The position numbers and the translations under genes are program-made. From Agromyces protaetiae (lineage in GTDB: Bacteria; Actinomycetota; Actinomycetes; Actinomycetales; Microbacteriaceae), in the NCBI RefSeq assembly GCF_004135405.1, contig NZ_CP035491.1:2108001-2172000 (forward strand): 64,000 nt of DNA, written 5' to 3'. The notes under the pieces are model-generated. The model was given only the letters and a program-made list of their open reading frames with translations, ran no database searches and was not told where the DNA came from. Below are positions 51,928-59,747 of the stretch, piece after piece (positions within the stretch are counted from its first letter, which is position 1; the number at the start of each line of letters is the position of its first letter).

Positions 51928-53663
51928 CGCTCCACCTCACGGAGCAACTCCATGATCTCGGCGATAAGCTCGTTGAGATCCCGGTCGATCTCCTCAAGTG
52001 GCCGCGGAGGCACATAGGTGTAGAAGTGACGAGTGAAGGGGATCTCGTAGCCGACCTTGGTCTTCGCCGGGTCCACCCAGGCATCGGGAACGTGCGGTCG
52101 AACTTCGGCCTCGAAGTACGCGTGCACCGTGGCATCCCGACCTTCGGCCCCAGCGAGATTGCCCCCATACGTGAACGGCACGTTCTCGGTGTCGCGAAGC
52201 TTCGCGTCGGGCTTCTGGTTCCCCTTGCGGTCGCGAACGACTTCGCCGGTCTCGTCTCGGAGCGGTCGCTCCACGGTGATCGTCCAGTACCCGAAGGCGT
52301 CGGTCGGCAAGATCTTCGAGTGCTCGGACTCGGCGTGCTCGTCGTAGAGTTCGACGATCTTCCTCCGATCTTCGACCGACAGTTCGCGGCTCTTCTGACC
52401 GAGGTTCCTCCGCATCTTCGTGAAGAATCCCGAGCCGTCGATGAGCTGCACGGTGCCGATGCGATCGGCGCGTTTGGTGTTGTCAAGGACCCAGACGTAG
52501 GTCGCGATGCCGGTGTTGTAGAACATGTTGGTCGGCAGCGCGACGATCGCGTCGACGAGGTCGTGCTCGAGTAGCCAGCGGCGAATGTTGCTCGGGCCGG
52601 ATTCCGCGCCACCGGTGAACAATGGCGAGCCGTTGAGGACAATTCCGGCACGTCCGCCGCCTTCGTGTACCGGTCGCATCTTGGTTGCCAGATGTTGGAG
52701 AAAGAGCATCTGCCCGTCGCTGATCGGTGGAAGCCCGCCCGGGAATCGGCTGCGATCGCCGGCATCCTGGATGTGCCGTTTGATCGCCTCCTGCGAAGCC
52801 TTCCAGTCGACGCCGTACGGCGGATTCGAGAGGCAGTAGTCGAAGGTCTGGCCGGCGAGCAAATCGTCGGCGAGGGTGTCGCCCAGGCGAATATTGCCGG
52901 CGTCCTGCCCCTTCGCGATCATGTCGGACTTGCAGATGGCGTACGACTGATCGTTGATCTCCTGGCCGTAGAGGGTCAGTCGCGCGTCGGGATTGAGTTC
53001 ATGCATCCGCTCTTCGGCGACCGAGAGCATGCCGCCAGTGCCTGCTGTCGGGTCATAGACGGATCGAACTACGCCGGGGACCGTCAGCGCCTCGGTGTCT
53101 TCGGCGAAGAGTAGGTCGACGAGCAGTCGGATCGCGTCGCGCGGGGTGAAGTGCTCACCCGCCGTCTCGTTGGAGGCTTCGGCGAACTTCCGGATGAGCT
53201 CCTCGAAGAGGTCTCCCATCGCCGCGTTCGACACTGCGTCGGGGTGGAGGTCGATCTCGGCGAACTTCTGCACGACCAGCAGCAGACGGTTCTTCTCGGC
53301 GAGTTGCTGGATCTCATTCTCGAACCGGAAGCGTTCGAATACGTCGATGTTCTTCGAGAAGCCGGCGAGGTAGTCGACGAGGTTGGCCTTGAGGCCTTCG
53401 GGGTCGCCGAGCAGACGAGCGAAGTTCCACGGGCTCGTGTTATAGAAGTTGAGCCCGAGCTGTTTGCGGATGAGCGCGTCACGCAGTTCTTCTCGCTCGG
53501 TGCTCTCGACGATCGCCCGTACCTCGTCGCGAGTGCTCTCGAGGATGCAGTCGAGTCGACGCAAGATCGTCATCGGCAGGATGACGTCGCCGTACTGGTG
53601 CGGCTTGTAGACACCGCGAAGCTGATCGGCGATCGACCACACGAATCCGCCGAGATCGCTCAC
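51924..53663 (-). CDS. hsdM: Type I restriction-modification methyltransferase subunit (HsdM)
   Basis: 579 residues. An N-terminal helical HsdM domain (MSDLGGFVWSIADQLRGVYKPHQYGD) is followed by the N6-adenine methyltransferase core. The SAM motif is DPTAGTGGMLSVAEE (~207-221), and the catalytic motif IV SNPPYGVDW (~280-288) is present. With HsdS it methylates the recognition site. The start is a GTG (53661-53663) without a clear Shine-Dalgarno. It is the first gene of hsdM-hsdS-hsdR on the minus strand, divergent from the XRE regulator at 53876. Confidence 0.95.
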   Translation of the reverse strand: MSDLGGFVWSIADQLRGVYKPHQYGDVILPMTILRRLDCILESTRDEVRAIVESTEREELRDALIRKQLGLNFYNTSPWNFARLLGDPEGLKANLVDYLAGFSKNIDVFERFRFENEIQQLAEKNRLLLVVQKFAEIDLHPDAVSNAAMGDLFEELIRKFAEASNETAGEHFTPRDAIRLLVDLLFAEDTEALTVPGVVRSVYDPTAGTGGMLSVAEERMHELNPDARLTLYGQEINDQSYAICKSDMIAKGQDAGNIRLGDTLADDLLAGQTFDYCLSNPPYGVDWKASQEAIKRHIQDAGDRSRFPGGLPPISDGQMLFLQHLATKMRPVHEGGGRAGIVLNGSPLFTGGAESGPSNIRRWLLEHDLVDAIVALPTNMFYNTGIATYVWVLDNTKRADRIGTVQLIDGSGFFTKMRRNLGQKSRELSVEDRRKIVELYDEHAESEHSKILPTDAFGYWTITVERPLRDETGEVVRDRKGNQKPDAKLRDTENVPFTYGGNLAGAEGRDATVHAYFEAEVRPHVPDAWVDPAKTKVGYEIPFTRHFYTYVPPRPLEEIDRDLNELIAEIMELLREVER

Positions 53664-53875
53664 TGCTCGGCCCCGAATGCACGATCAGATCGGTCGGTCG
53701 AGACGGACACGCAAGCTCCTTCGGTGCGACACGAGCCGGTCGACCGGGAATGTGAAGGGAATCCGAGTCGCGCCGACCCGCGGTTCAGGTCTGAGGCGCG
53801 TTAAACACTAGAGGTACAGACGCATGAGTGCTGCAGACTCTGGTCACCACTTCGAGGGGCACATAAACAAGACAG
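53664..53875. promoter_or_regulatory. Divergent promoter region of hsdM and the XRE regulator
   Basis: 212 bases without a gene. The stretch AGACTCTGGTCACCACTTC contains the small palindrome TGGTCACCA about 45 bases before the XRE ATG. AT-rich patches lie at 53803-53820 (GTTAAACACTAGAGGTAC) and 53860-53870. These would suit a controller-type operator, but the site is not proven. Confidence 0.4.
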
Positions 53876-54178
53876 ATGCCTTCACCTCAGTCCGCCGCGG
53901 CCAGGATTCTCGGCGAGCGTGTGAAGGACGCACGCACCGCGAAAGGTCTCAGTCAGGAGGACGCGGCCGCGCTTGCCGAGATGCACGTCACGAACTTCGG
54001 CAAGATCGAGCGCGGGCAGGCGAATCCGAGTCTCACGACGATCGTGCGGATCGCAGGTGTGCTCGAGATTGATCCGGGCACGCTCGTGCGCGGCATCAAG
54101 CTCGGCGACCTGCCGCCGCGCTCGCATCAGCTCACCGCCACCGATCTCATCAAGGCGCGCAAGGCACAGGCCGGCTGA
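53876..54178 (+). CDS. XRE family helix-turn-helix regulator, likely controller of hsdMSR
   Basis: 100 residues. It has a classical Cro/C1-type HTH: AARILGERVKDARTAKGLSQEDAAALAEMHVTNFGKIERGQANPSLTTIVRIAGVLEI (residues ~7-64), with the recognition helix around HVTNFGKIERG. The C-terminal ~30 residues are short and basic. It sits divergently 212 bases from hsdM, the standard place for a controller (C) protein that delays restriction. That role is inference from position. ATG 53876 lacks a Shine-Dalgarno. Confidence 0.83.
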   Translation: MPSPQSAAARILGERVKDARTAKGLSQEDAAALAEMHVTNFGKIERGQANPSLTTIVRIAGVLEIDPGTLVRGIKLGDLPPRSHQLTATDLIKARKAQAG

Positions 54179-54200
54179 TCCGGCGCTGCGGCTCAGCCGA

Positions 54201-54554
54201 TCAGAACGAGATCCGCCACAGATACTCCGTTCCGTCGGGCCGGAACCATCGCACGCAAGCGATGCAGTTGCGCGCCGGGTCGTCGGCCTGCACGACAAAC
54301 GTCACTTGGTCGCCTGCGGCGACAGTGAGCAGGGGACGCCACAGCAATCTGCCGTCGCCGCTCAGCGAGATCTGCACCCCGCTCGCCGGCTCGTCGCCGT
54401 CGTTGACGAGCGTGAACCACGGGTCTCGCGATCGGTCGACCCTCCACGGAACGCGGTAGGCGGGCTCGGCGAGCGGCCACGGCTCGTCGTCGAAGCGGGT
54501 GATCGGTTGGGGTCGCAGCGTCGCAACGCGCGCGCCGACAAGCGGATGCGGCAT
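54201..54554 (-). CDS. Hypothetical protein in the defence island
   Basis: 117 residues from ATG 54554, which has GAGGAG about 8 bases upstream (a longer frame reaches 54659 without such a site). The sequence MPHPLVGARVATLRP, then beta-rich blocks (RDPWFTLVNDGDEPASGVQISL, LLTVAAGDQVTFVVQADDP) and WFRPDGTEYLWRISF suggest a small immunoglobulin-like or beta-sandwich fold. NCIACVRW gives a close cysteine pair. I do not know a family for it. It lies between the XRE gene and a Phd/VapC module, so it is part of the accessory island. Confidence 0.6.
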   Translation of the reverse strand: MPHPLVGARVATLRPQPITRFDDEPWPLAEPAYRVPWRVDRSRDPWFTLVNDGDEPASGVQISLSGDGRLLWRPLLTVAAGDQVTFVVQADDPARNCIACVRWFRPDGTEYLWRISF

Positions 54555-54710
54555 CCGTCGTCTCCTCGGTTCGGCGGCACGAGCTGGGGACGTGATGACT
54601 GTACGAGCGGCCGCCGACATCGATTCGAACACCTGTTCGACTAAATGTCGGCGGCTCATGATTCGATCGCAACATGGAGAACAAGAGATCGAGGCTCGAA
54701 TGAGCGCGAG

Positions 54711-54726
54711 TGCTACGCTGTGCTAC
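54711..54726 (+). promoter_or_regulatory. Promoter of the Phd/VapC module
   Basis: TACGCT (54714-54719) is a -10 box 7 bases before the ATG, so the transcript is probably leaderless. TGCTAC occurs twice, ten bases apart (54711-54716, 54721-54726), a possible direct-repeat operator for the antitoxin. Confidence 0.5.
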
Positions 54727-54993
54727 ATGAGCACGATCAGTCACCGCGAGATGCGCAACAACAGTGCTGAGGTGCTGCGCCGTGTCGAATCCGGTGAGAC
54801 GATCACGGTGACGAATCGTGGCCGAGCTGTCGCGCAGTTGATCCCGATGCCCGACTCGGTGCTCGACGAGCTTGAGGCGAGAGGGCAGTTGCGGCGGGCG
54901 ACCAAACCACTAAGCTCTCTTCGCGGGCTACACCCGGTCCAGCTTGATGAGTCGACCGAGGAGATCCTCGCGGACCTCCGAGGCGACCGGTGA
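54727..54993 (+). CDS. Phd/YefM family antitoxin
   Basis: 88 residues. The Phd/YefM N-terminus is unmistakable: MSTISHREMRNNSAEVLRRVESGETITVTNRGRAVAQLIPM (first 41 residues). The C-terminus (DELEARGQLRRATKPLSSL) would bind the toxin. It overlaps the GTG of the PIN toxin by one GTGA. The N-terminal domain binds its own operator, here likely the TGCTAC repeat. Confidence 0.93.
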   Translation: MSTISHREMRNNSAEVLRRVESGETITVTNRGRAVAQLIPMPDSVLDELEARGQLRRATKPLSSLRGLHPVQLDESTEEILADLRGDR

Positions 54994-55406
54994 GGCTGAT
55001 CTATCTCGACACCTCGGCGGCGATGAAGCTTCTTGTGAGCGAAGTCGAGACAGCTGCGCTGCTTGAGACAATCACCACGGCAACCGACGGCACGATCGTC
55101 GCCTCCTGGCTCCTGCATTCCGAACTCCACTGCGCAAGCGGCCGACGAGGCGGGCGCATTCTGCCAGCGGCCATCGAAGAGGTTCTCGACACGGTACAAC
55201 TGGTCGATCTCACCCGCGGTGACCTGATCGCGGCGAGTGCGTATGCACCTTTGCGCACGAACGATGCCATTCACCTCGCGGTGGCGATTCGGCTCGGCGC
55301 GGGCGAGATCATCACCTACGACCGGGAGTTGGCAGCGGCGGCCGCTGGCTTCGGAATCAAGGTCGTCGCGCCGGGCACCGACGGGGCGGGTGCCTCGGAC
55401 TCCTGA
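54990..55406 (+). CDS. vapC: PIN domain ribonuclease toxin (VapC)
   Basis: 138 residues. The acidic metal-binding site of the PIN fold is visible: Asp in IYLDTSAAMKLL (~7), Glu in WLLHSELHCA (~46), Asp in RTNDAIHLAVA (~93), and Asp in ITYDRELAAAA (~112). It cleaves RNA, often tRNA or rRNA, when freed from its antitoxin. GTG 54990 overlaps the antitoxin stop. The last residues DGAGASDS are low complexity. Confidence 0.92.
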   Translation: MRLIYLDTSAAMKLLVSEVETAALLETITTATDGTIVASWLLHSELHCASGRRGGRILPAAIEEVLDTVQLVDLTRGDLIAASAYAPLRTNDAIHLAVAIRLGAGEIITYDRELAAAAAGFGIKVVAPGTDGAGASDS

Positions 55407-55413
55407 ACGAAGG

Positions 55414-56466
55414 TCAGTCGACCGGGTGCAGCGGCTCCGAATCCGCTGCGCCCGACCCATCGGACCCATCCGAGGCATCCGAAGCATCCCCGGCCCCGCG
55501 CCGCCCGATCGCCCGCCGCGCAGCGGTCGAGGTCAAGACCGACACCTCGCGGATGCCTCGCGCCGACGCCTTCGCGACGCCGCCCACCGCCGCACCCACT
55601 CGCGCGGCGCGGCGAAGCCCGGCCTGGGCGAACGTCTCGCTGCCGGCCGACTCGAGTTCGAACGGCAGCACGGCGGGCGGCTGCCCGAACGCGAAGCGGG
55701 ACTGGGTGAGCACGCGGCGTCCGAGCACGTGGTTGCCGATGCCGCCGATCGCGGCGCCCACGCCGAACGGCAGGGCCTTGCCGATCCAGCTTGCGCCGCC
55801 GCGCACCGCGAACTGCTTGACGAACACGTGCTTGAGGCGGTCGGTGACGGTGCCGACGAGGGCTTTCGGCAGCGTGTTCGTGATGAGTTCGCCCCAGTAC
55901 GCGTTGCGGGCGACGCCGACTCCGCTCGCCTGCGCGGCGAACTGCTTCACGAGGTCGGCGCCCTCGCTGCCGAGCATGAGCGTCATGACGAGCGCCCGCG
56001 CGCGCTCGGGATTGTCGACGGGGATGCCGTGCACCTCGGCGACCGATTGGGCGAAGAGCGCGGTCGCCTCGAGGAATCCGGCCGTCTCGACGCCCGACAG
56101 GGCGAGCGTCACACCCGTGCCGATGCCGGGGACGACCGCCGTCGCACCGACCGCGGCGCCACCGGTCGTGACGGCGGCGAGGTAGCGGCGCTCGAGGATG
56201 CGCACGAGTTGCGCGGGCGTCGCGTCGGGGGAGTGGCGGCGGATGCTCCGGATGTGCGCCACGACAACCGGTCGCTGGATCGACAGCACGGCGTCGATGC
56301 CGCGCTCGAACCCGTGCGCGCGCGGAGCGCCGGTCGCCCCCGCCGCCCCTTGAGATCCGGATGCCCCGGCCGCACCTGATCCGTCGAAGAACGCGTCGCC
56401 ATCCGCACCCGGCTCATGCGGGGCATCCGACTTCATCGTGGTGATCTTGTGCACGCGCTCGGGCAT
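55414..56466 (-). CDS. EcsC-like hydrophobic protein
   Basis: 350 residues. The core has alternating small-residue helices, from RRYLAAVTTGGAAVGATAVVPGIG and VTLALSGVETAGFLEATALFAQ to a second glycine-rich region, VGAAIGGIGNHVLGRRVL. This resembles EcsC family proteins of unknown function, and the assignment is tentative. The start is set at 56466 because TACAAT (a -10 box) lies 6 bases before that ATG, giving a leaderless mRNA. An internal ATG ten codons on (MKSDAPHEP) is an alternative. The C-terminus is Asp/Ser-rich (GDASDASDGSDGSG) with two decamer-type sequences. It lies between vapC and hipA within the island. Confidence 0.6.
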   Translation of the reverse strand: MPERVHKITTMKSDAPHEPGADGDAFFDGSGAAGASGSQGAAGATGAPRAHGFERGIDAVLSIQRPVVVAHIRSIRRHSPDATPAQLVRILERRYLAAVTTGGAAVGATAVVPGIGTGVTLALSGVETAGFLEATALFAQSVAEVHGIPVDNPERARALVMTLMLGSEGADLVKQFAAQASGVGVARNAYWGELITNTLPKALVGTVTDRLKHVFVKQFAVRGGASWIGKALPFGVGAAIGGIGNHVLGRRVLTQSRFAFGQPPAVLPFELESAGSETFAQAGLRRAARVGAAVGGVAKASARGIREVSVLTSTAARRAIGRRGAGDASDASDGSDGSGAADSEPLHPVD

Positions 56467-56513
56467 GCAGGGATTGTACGTGGCGGGGCCGCGAGTCGGA
56501 TGCGAGGTGATCG

Positions 56514-57728
56514 TCAAGCCTCGCGGAGTCGGGCGAGCCCCTCACCCAGTTCGCGATGCCGTCGACGAAGCGTTCGTGCCGCCTTCACGTTCACCCGTCG
56601 GTCGAACGGGAGTGCGCCCGCCTCGATGCGGTCGGGAAGCGCCGCGAGCGTGTTCAGAGCAGATGAGAGGGCGCGCGTCGCGGCGCGCGGCGGCACACCG
56701 ATCTCGTTCGCAGCCTCGACGAATCGGGCGGCCGTGAGGGTGTCGCGGCCACCGACGGTGAGCGCGAGCGTCTCGTCGCCGTAGAAGAGCGTCGCGGGCA
56801 GATCGTATGCGGGAGCGACGCGGAACTCGCCCGGCACCGCCTCGAACACCGACAGGTTCTTCGCGTGCTGATCGCCGTTGCCCGTGAGCCATGCAAATGC
56901 GAGCTGCTCGAGCAGTCGAAGTCCTGCGACTGCGGGGGCCTTCGTCACGCCGATGAGCGCGCTCGCGGCCTGCTCGAAGCTCAGGTTGTACTTGTCGGCC
57001 GGCCACACACCCGCCACTTGCGCGGCATCCTCGACGGCGATCGAACGAACGGCGTCGACGGCGAGCGAGGTGTCGGCGACGCGATCGAATCGCGTCACCA
57101 GCAGACCGTGCCGGTCCGAGGCGTCCGTGAGCACCGACGCTCGCACCGCCGGAAGGTGAGTCTCATGCGCGAGCGACAGAAAGAACGCTTCGTCGTCGAC
57201 GAGGTTCGGGTAGTCGGGCGGATCGAGTTTCAGGATGAATCGTTCGCCTCTTCTTCGCACGGGCAGCGACAGCATCGCGGCCGACGCCTTGTCTTGCACG
57301 CCGGCGAGTGCGGGCCGTTCGCTCACACCGGCTTCGGCGAGCAGGTCGTCGAACCGGAATCCTGCGCGTGCGTCGATCGAGATTCCGGATGACTCGGCGG
57401 GCGGTTGTTCGCCGTGTGCGACGACCTGCACGTCGCCGATGGTGTCGGCGCCGACCGCGACGAGGAGGCTCAGCTCGTCGTCGGCCGAGGTCTTCACCGC
57501 GCGGCGGAGTGCGGTGAGCCGACGGCCCTCGGGGAGGAGTCCCGCGAAGAAGGGCGGCACCGCGCCCGCGGGCGTGACGAGCGGGGCATCCGTTCGGGGG
57601 AGCGTCGTCGCGACCTGAGGCGCGTCAGCCGGGTACGAGTCCGCGTAGTCGAAGGCGATCCCCGCCGGCGTGCGCGTGAGTGAGCCGGCGAGAACGCCGG
57701 ACTTGTAGACATCGGCGGCGTCGACCAA
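56514..57728 (-). CDS. hipA: HipA family serine/threonine kinase toxin
   Basis: 404 residues. HipA features are present: the N-terminal YADSYPADAPQVATTLPR region, FFAGLLPEGRRLTALRR, the phosphorylation-loop-like GVQDKASAAML, and ERFILKLDPPDYPNL. The kinase catalytic block is WLTGNGDQHAKNLSVF (~283-298; Asp and Asn of GDXHXKN), then PAYDLPATLFYG. E. coli HipA phosphorylates glutamyl-tRNA synthetase and causes persistence. TTG 57728 is chosen because GGAGG lies 11 bases upstream and hipB ends two bases before it. Codons upstream of it overlap hipB. Confidence 0.9.
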   Translation of the reverse strand: MVDAADVYKSGVLAGSLTRTPAGIAFDYADSYPADAPQVATTLPRTDAPLVTPAGAVPPFFAGLLPEGRRLTALRRAVKTSADDELSLLVAVGADTIGDVQVVAHGEQPPAESSGISIDARAGFRFDDLLAEAGVSERPALAGVQDKASAAMLSLPVRRRGERFILKLDPPDYPNLVDDEAFFLSLAHETHLPAVRASVLTDASDRHGLLVTRFDRVADTSLAVDAVRSIAVEDAAQVAGVWPADKYNLSFEQAASALIGVTKAPAVAGLRLLEQLAFAWLTGNGDQHAKNLSVFEAVPGEFRVAPAYDLPATLFYGDETLALTVGGRDTLTAARFVEAANEIGVPPRAATRALSSALNTLAALPDRIEAGALPFDRRVNVKAARTLRRRHRELGEGLARLREA

Positions 57729-57729
57729 C

Positions 57730-57924
57730 TCAGCGCACCTCCAGCTCGAGGCCGAGTGCATGAAGCACGGCGACGACGTGGTCGAGCCGTGCGCCGGGTC
57801 GGCCGCGTTCGAGCGCGCCGAGGAATCTCGGGGAGACGCCCGCGAGATCGGCGAGCTCTTCTTGCGTCAGGTCGAGCGAGCGCCGCCGGGCGCGGACGGC
57901 GGCGCCGATCGCCGAGGCATCCAT
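57730..57924 (-). CDS. hipB: HipB family antitoxin and autorepressor
   Basis: 64 residues. XRE-type HTH: IGAAVRARRRSLDLTQEELADLAGVSPRFLGALERGRPG. It ends HVVAVLHALGLELEVR, the helix that contacts HipA. It overlaps a decamer at its start codon (57913-57922 ends two bases into the ATG region). Three near-identical 24-bp palindromes upstream (57937-58082) are the probable operators. Shorter than E. coli HipB (88 residues). Confidence 0.9.
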   Translation of the reverse strand: MDASAIGAAVRARRRSLDLTQEELADLAGVSPRFLGALERGRPGARLDHVVAVLHALGLELEVR

Positions 57925-57936
57925 TTCGACCTCCTG

Positions 57937-58082
57937 AAATCGGCAGGAACGTGCTGATTTCTGAGAGCCTAGTAGCTAATTGTTGCGATATCCAGGAGAA
58001 TCCGCACGTTCGTGCTGAATCGGCTCCTACCTGCGATCAACACACCCGGTTACCCGCTGATTCAGCACGAACGTGCCGAATC
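57937..58082. promoter_or_regulatory. Three 24-bp palindromic operators upstream of hipBA
   Basis: Sites at 57937-57960, 57998-58021 (inverted) and 58059-58082 share GATTC, then AGCACGAACGTGC, then a variant of GAATC. Their centres are exactly 61 bases apart. The second and third form an 18-base perfect inverted repeat. The first overlaps the region just before hipB. The promoter probably lies between sites 1 and 2, where the sequence is AT-rich (AGTAGCTAATTGTTGCGATA). Confidence 0.75.
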
Positions 58083-58112
58083 CGTGTGCGACGAGCGAAC
58101 GGCCGGGCCGCC

Positions 58113-58889
58113 CTACGCGGTCCCGTAGTCGGCGTTGTACCGGTCGAGCACCTCGTCGATGGGGGCGTCGAGCACGAGCGTGCCGCCGTCGAGGTAGAGG
58201 CCGCGCGTGCAGAACCTGCGCAGGTCGCGCTCGTTGTGCGACACGAAGAAGAGCGTGCGGCCGCCCGCGAGGAGCTCCTCGATGCGGGCGTAGCACTTCT
58301 CGCGGAACGCCTTGTCGCCGACCGCGAGCACCTCGTCGACGAGGATGACCGGTTCTTCGAGCTGCGAGATGACGGCGAACGCGATGCGCACTTTCATGCC
58401 GCTCGACAGGTGCTTGTAGGGCGTGTCGAGGAAGTCACCGATGTCGGCGAACCCGATGATCTCGTCGAACTTGCCGTCGACCTGCGCGTGCGTCATGCCG
58501 TGCAGGCCCGCGGTCAGGTAGACGTTGTCGCGCACCGTGAGGTCGTCGACGAAGCCGCCCGTGATCTCGATGAGCGGGGCGACGCCGCCGTTGACGGTGA
58601 CGCTGCCCTCGTCGGGAAGCATGACGCCCGCGACGAGCTTCAGGAGCGTCGACTTGCCCTGGCCGTTGCGGCCGACGACGCCGATCGACTCGCCCTGGCG
58701 CACCTCGATCGACACGTCGCGCAGCGCCCAGAACTCGCCCGGCCGCGTGCGGCGCGACTGGCCGCTGAACAGATCTTTGAACGAGCGACGGCCGCGACGG
58801 TTGCGGCGGAATCGCACACCGAGTCCTTCGGTGCGGATCGCGACGTCGGTCGTGGCGGCGGCAGGCGCCGTGCGCGAGACATCCACCAT
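58113..58889 (-). CDS. ABC transporter ATP-binding protein, polysaccharide/teichoic acid export (Wzt/TagH-like)
   Basis: 258 residues. Walker A GRNGQGKSTLLKL (~74-86), signature LSSGMKVRIAFA (~171-182), Walker B PVILVDEVLAVGD. VLDRYNADYGTA at the end is typical of Wzt/TagH-type ATPases, which drive export of O-antigen or teichoic acid. The N-terminal region (FRRNRRGRRSFKDLFSGQSRR) fits the TagH style, with the ATPase starting at EFWALRDVSIEV. ATG overlaps the permease TGA. It lies just beyond the hipBA operators and closes the wall cluster on the right of the island. Confidence 0.92.
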   Translation of the reverse strand: MVDVSRTAPAAATTDVAIRTEGLGVRFRRNRRGRRSFKDLFSGQSRRTRPGEFWALRDVSIEVRQGESIGVVGRNGQGKSTLLKLVAGVMLPDEGSVTVNGGVAPLIEITGGFVDDLTVRDNVYLTAGLHGMTHAQVDGKFDEIIGFADIGDFLDTPYKHLSSGMKVRIAFAVISQLEEPVILVDEVLAVGDKAFREKCYARIEELLAGGRTLFFVSHNERDLRRFCTRGLYLDGGTLVLDAPIDEVLDRYNADYGTA

Positions 58890-59707
58890 CAGATCTCCTT
58901 CAGCACGGCACGCTCGCAGCGGCGGAACACGAGCACGCCGATCACGAGGAAGGCGACCGACATCGCCGCAGAGACGCCGACGTCGAACCAGTTGAGCTCG
59001 TCGGGGAAGAAGCCCGCGCGATACAGCCCGAAGATGCCCGAGAGGGGGTTGAACGCCGCCCAGAACTGCAGGCTCTCGGGCAGGTCGGACGTGCCGTAGA
59101 TGATGGGTGACGCATAGAAGACGAATCGCAGCACGAGCTTCACGGCGCGTTCGAGGTCGCGGAAGAACACGACGAGGGGCGCGACGATGAGCGAGATGCC
59201 CGCCGTCAGTACGGCCTGGATGACGATGGCGAGCGGGAAGAGTGCGAGTTCCCACGAGACGGATGCCCCGAACACGATCGCGAAGAGCGCGAGCACGGGC
59301 AGCGCGAGCACGAACTCGATGCCCTTCGACAGCACGATGCGGTTGACCCAGATCGTGCGCGGGATCTTCGTCGAGCGCACGAGCTTCGCGTCTTTCAAGA
59401 ACGCACGCGTCGAATCGCCGACCGCCCCGTTGAACCACATCCACGGCAGCAGCGCGATCAGCAGGAACACGATGTAGGGCTTCTGCCCGGCACCGCGATC
59501 GAACACCTGCGTGAACACGAACCAGTAGATGCCCGCCATGACGAGCGGGTCGAGGATCGACCACACGTACCCGAGCGCCGACGTCGAGTAGCGCACCTTG
59601 AGGTCGCGCGTCGTGAGCAGCCACAGCGAGTGACGGTAGCGGAGCCACGGCGTGCGCAGCAGCGGATGCGCATCCGCACGCGTCGTCGCAGTCGCTTCGC
59701 CTATCAC
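58889..59707 (-). CDS. ABC transporter permease, polysaccharide/teichoic acid export (Wzm/TagG-like)
   Basis: 272 residues with six transmembrane segments. It starts VIGEATATTRADAHPLLRTPWLRYR. The ABC2 motif LLTTRDLKVRYSTSALGYVWSILDPL (~35-60) and LLPWMWFNGAVGDSTRAFLKDAKLVRSTKIPR are the standard blocks of this permease family. The GTG start at 59707 follows TACGAT by 7 bases, so the mRNA is probably leaderless. It pairs with the downstream ATPase (stop and start overlap, ATGA) to export the polymer. Confidence 0.93.
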   Translation of the reverse strand: MIGEATATTRADAHPLLRTPWLRYRHSLWLLTTRDLKVRYSTSALGYVWSILDPLVMAGIYWFVFTQVFDRGAGQKPYIVFLLIALLPWMWFNGAVGDSTRAFLKDAKLVRSTKIPRTIWVNRIVLSKGIEFVLALPVLALFAIVFGASVSWELALFPLAIVIQAVLTAGISLIVAPLVVFFRDLERAVKLVLRFVFYASPIIYGTSDLPESLQFWAAFNPLSGIFGLYRAGFFPDELNWFDVGVSAAMSVAFLVIGVLVFRRCERAVLKEI

Positions 59708-59747
59708 GCCCCCAATCGTAGATGCCCGACCGGGGTAGGTTTGCAGA

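Noticed and set aside
47462-53663. The type I restriction system as the reason for the abundant decamer
   Set aside because: Type I targets are bipartite with a gap; the decamer is continuous. The restriction genes themselves carry just one copy.
46816-58112. The island as a prophage or integrative element
   Set aside because: No integrase, recombinase, structural or transfer genes and no attachment repeats were found at the edges.
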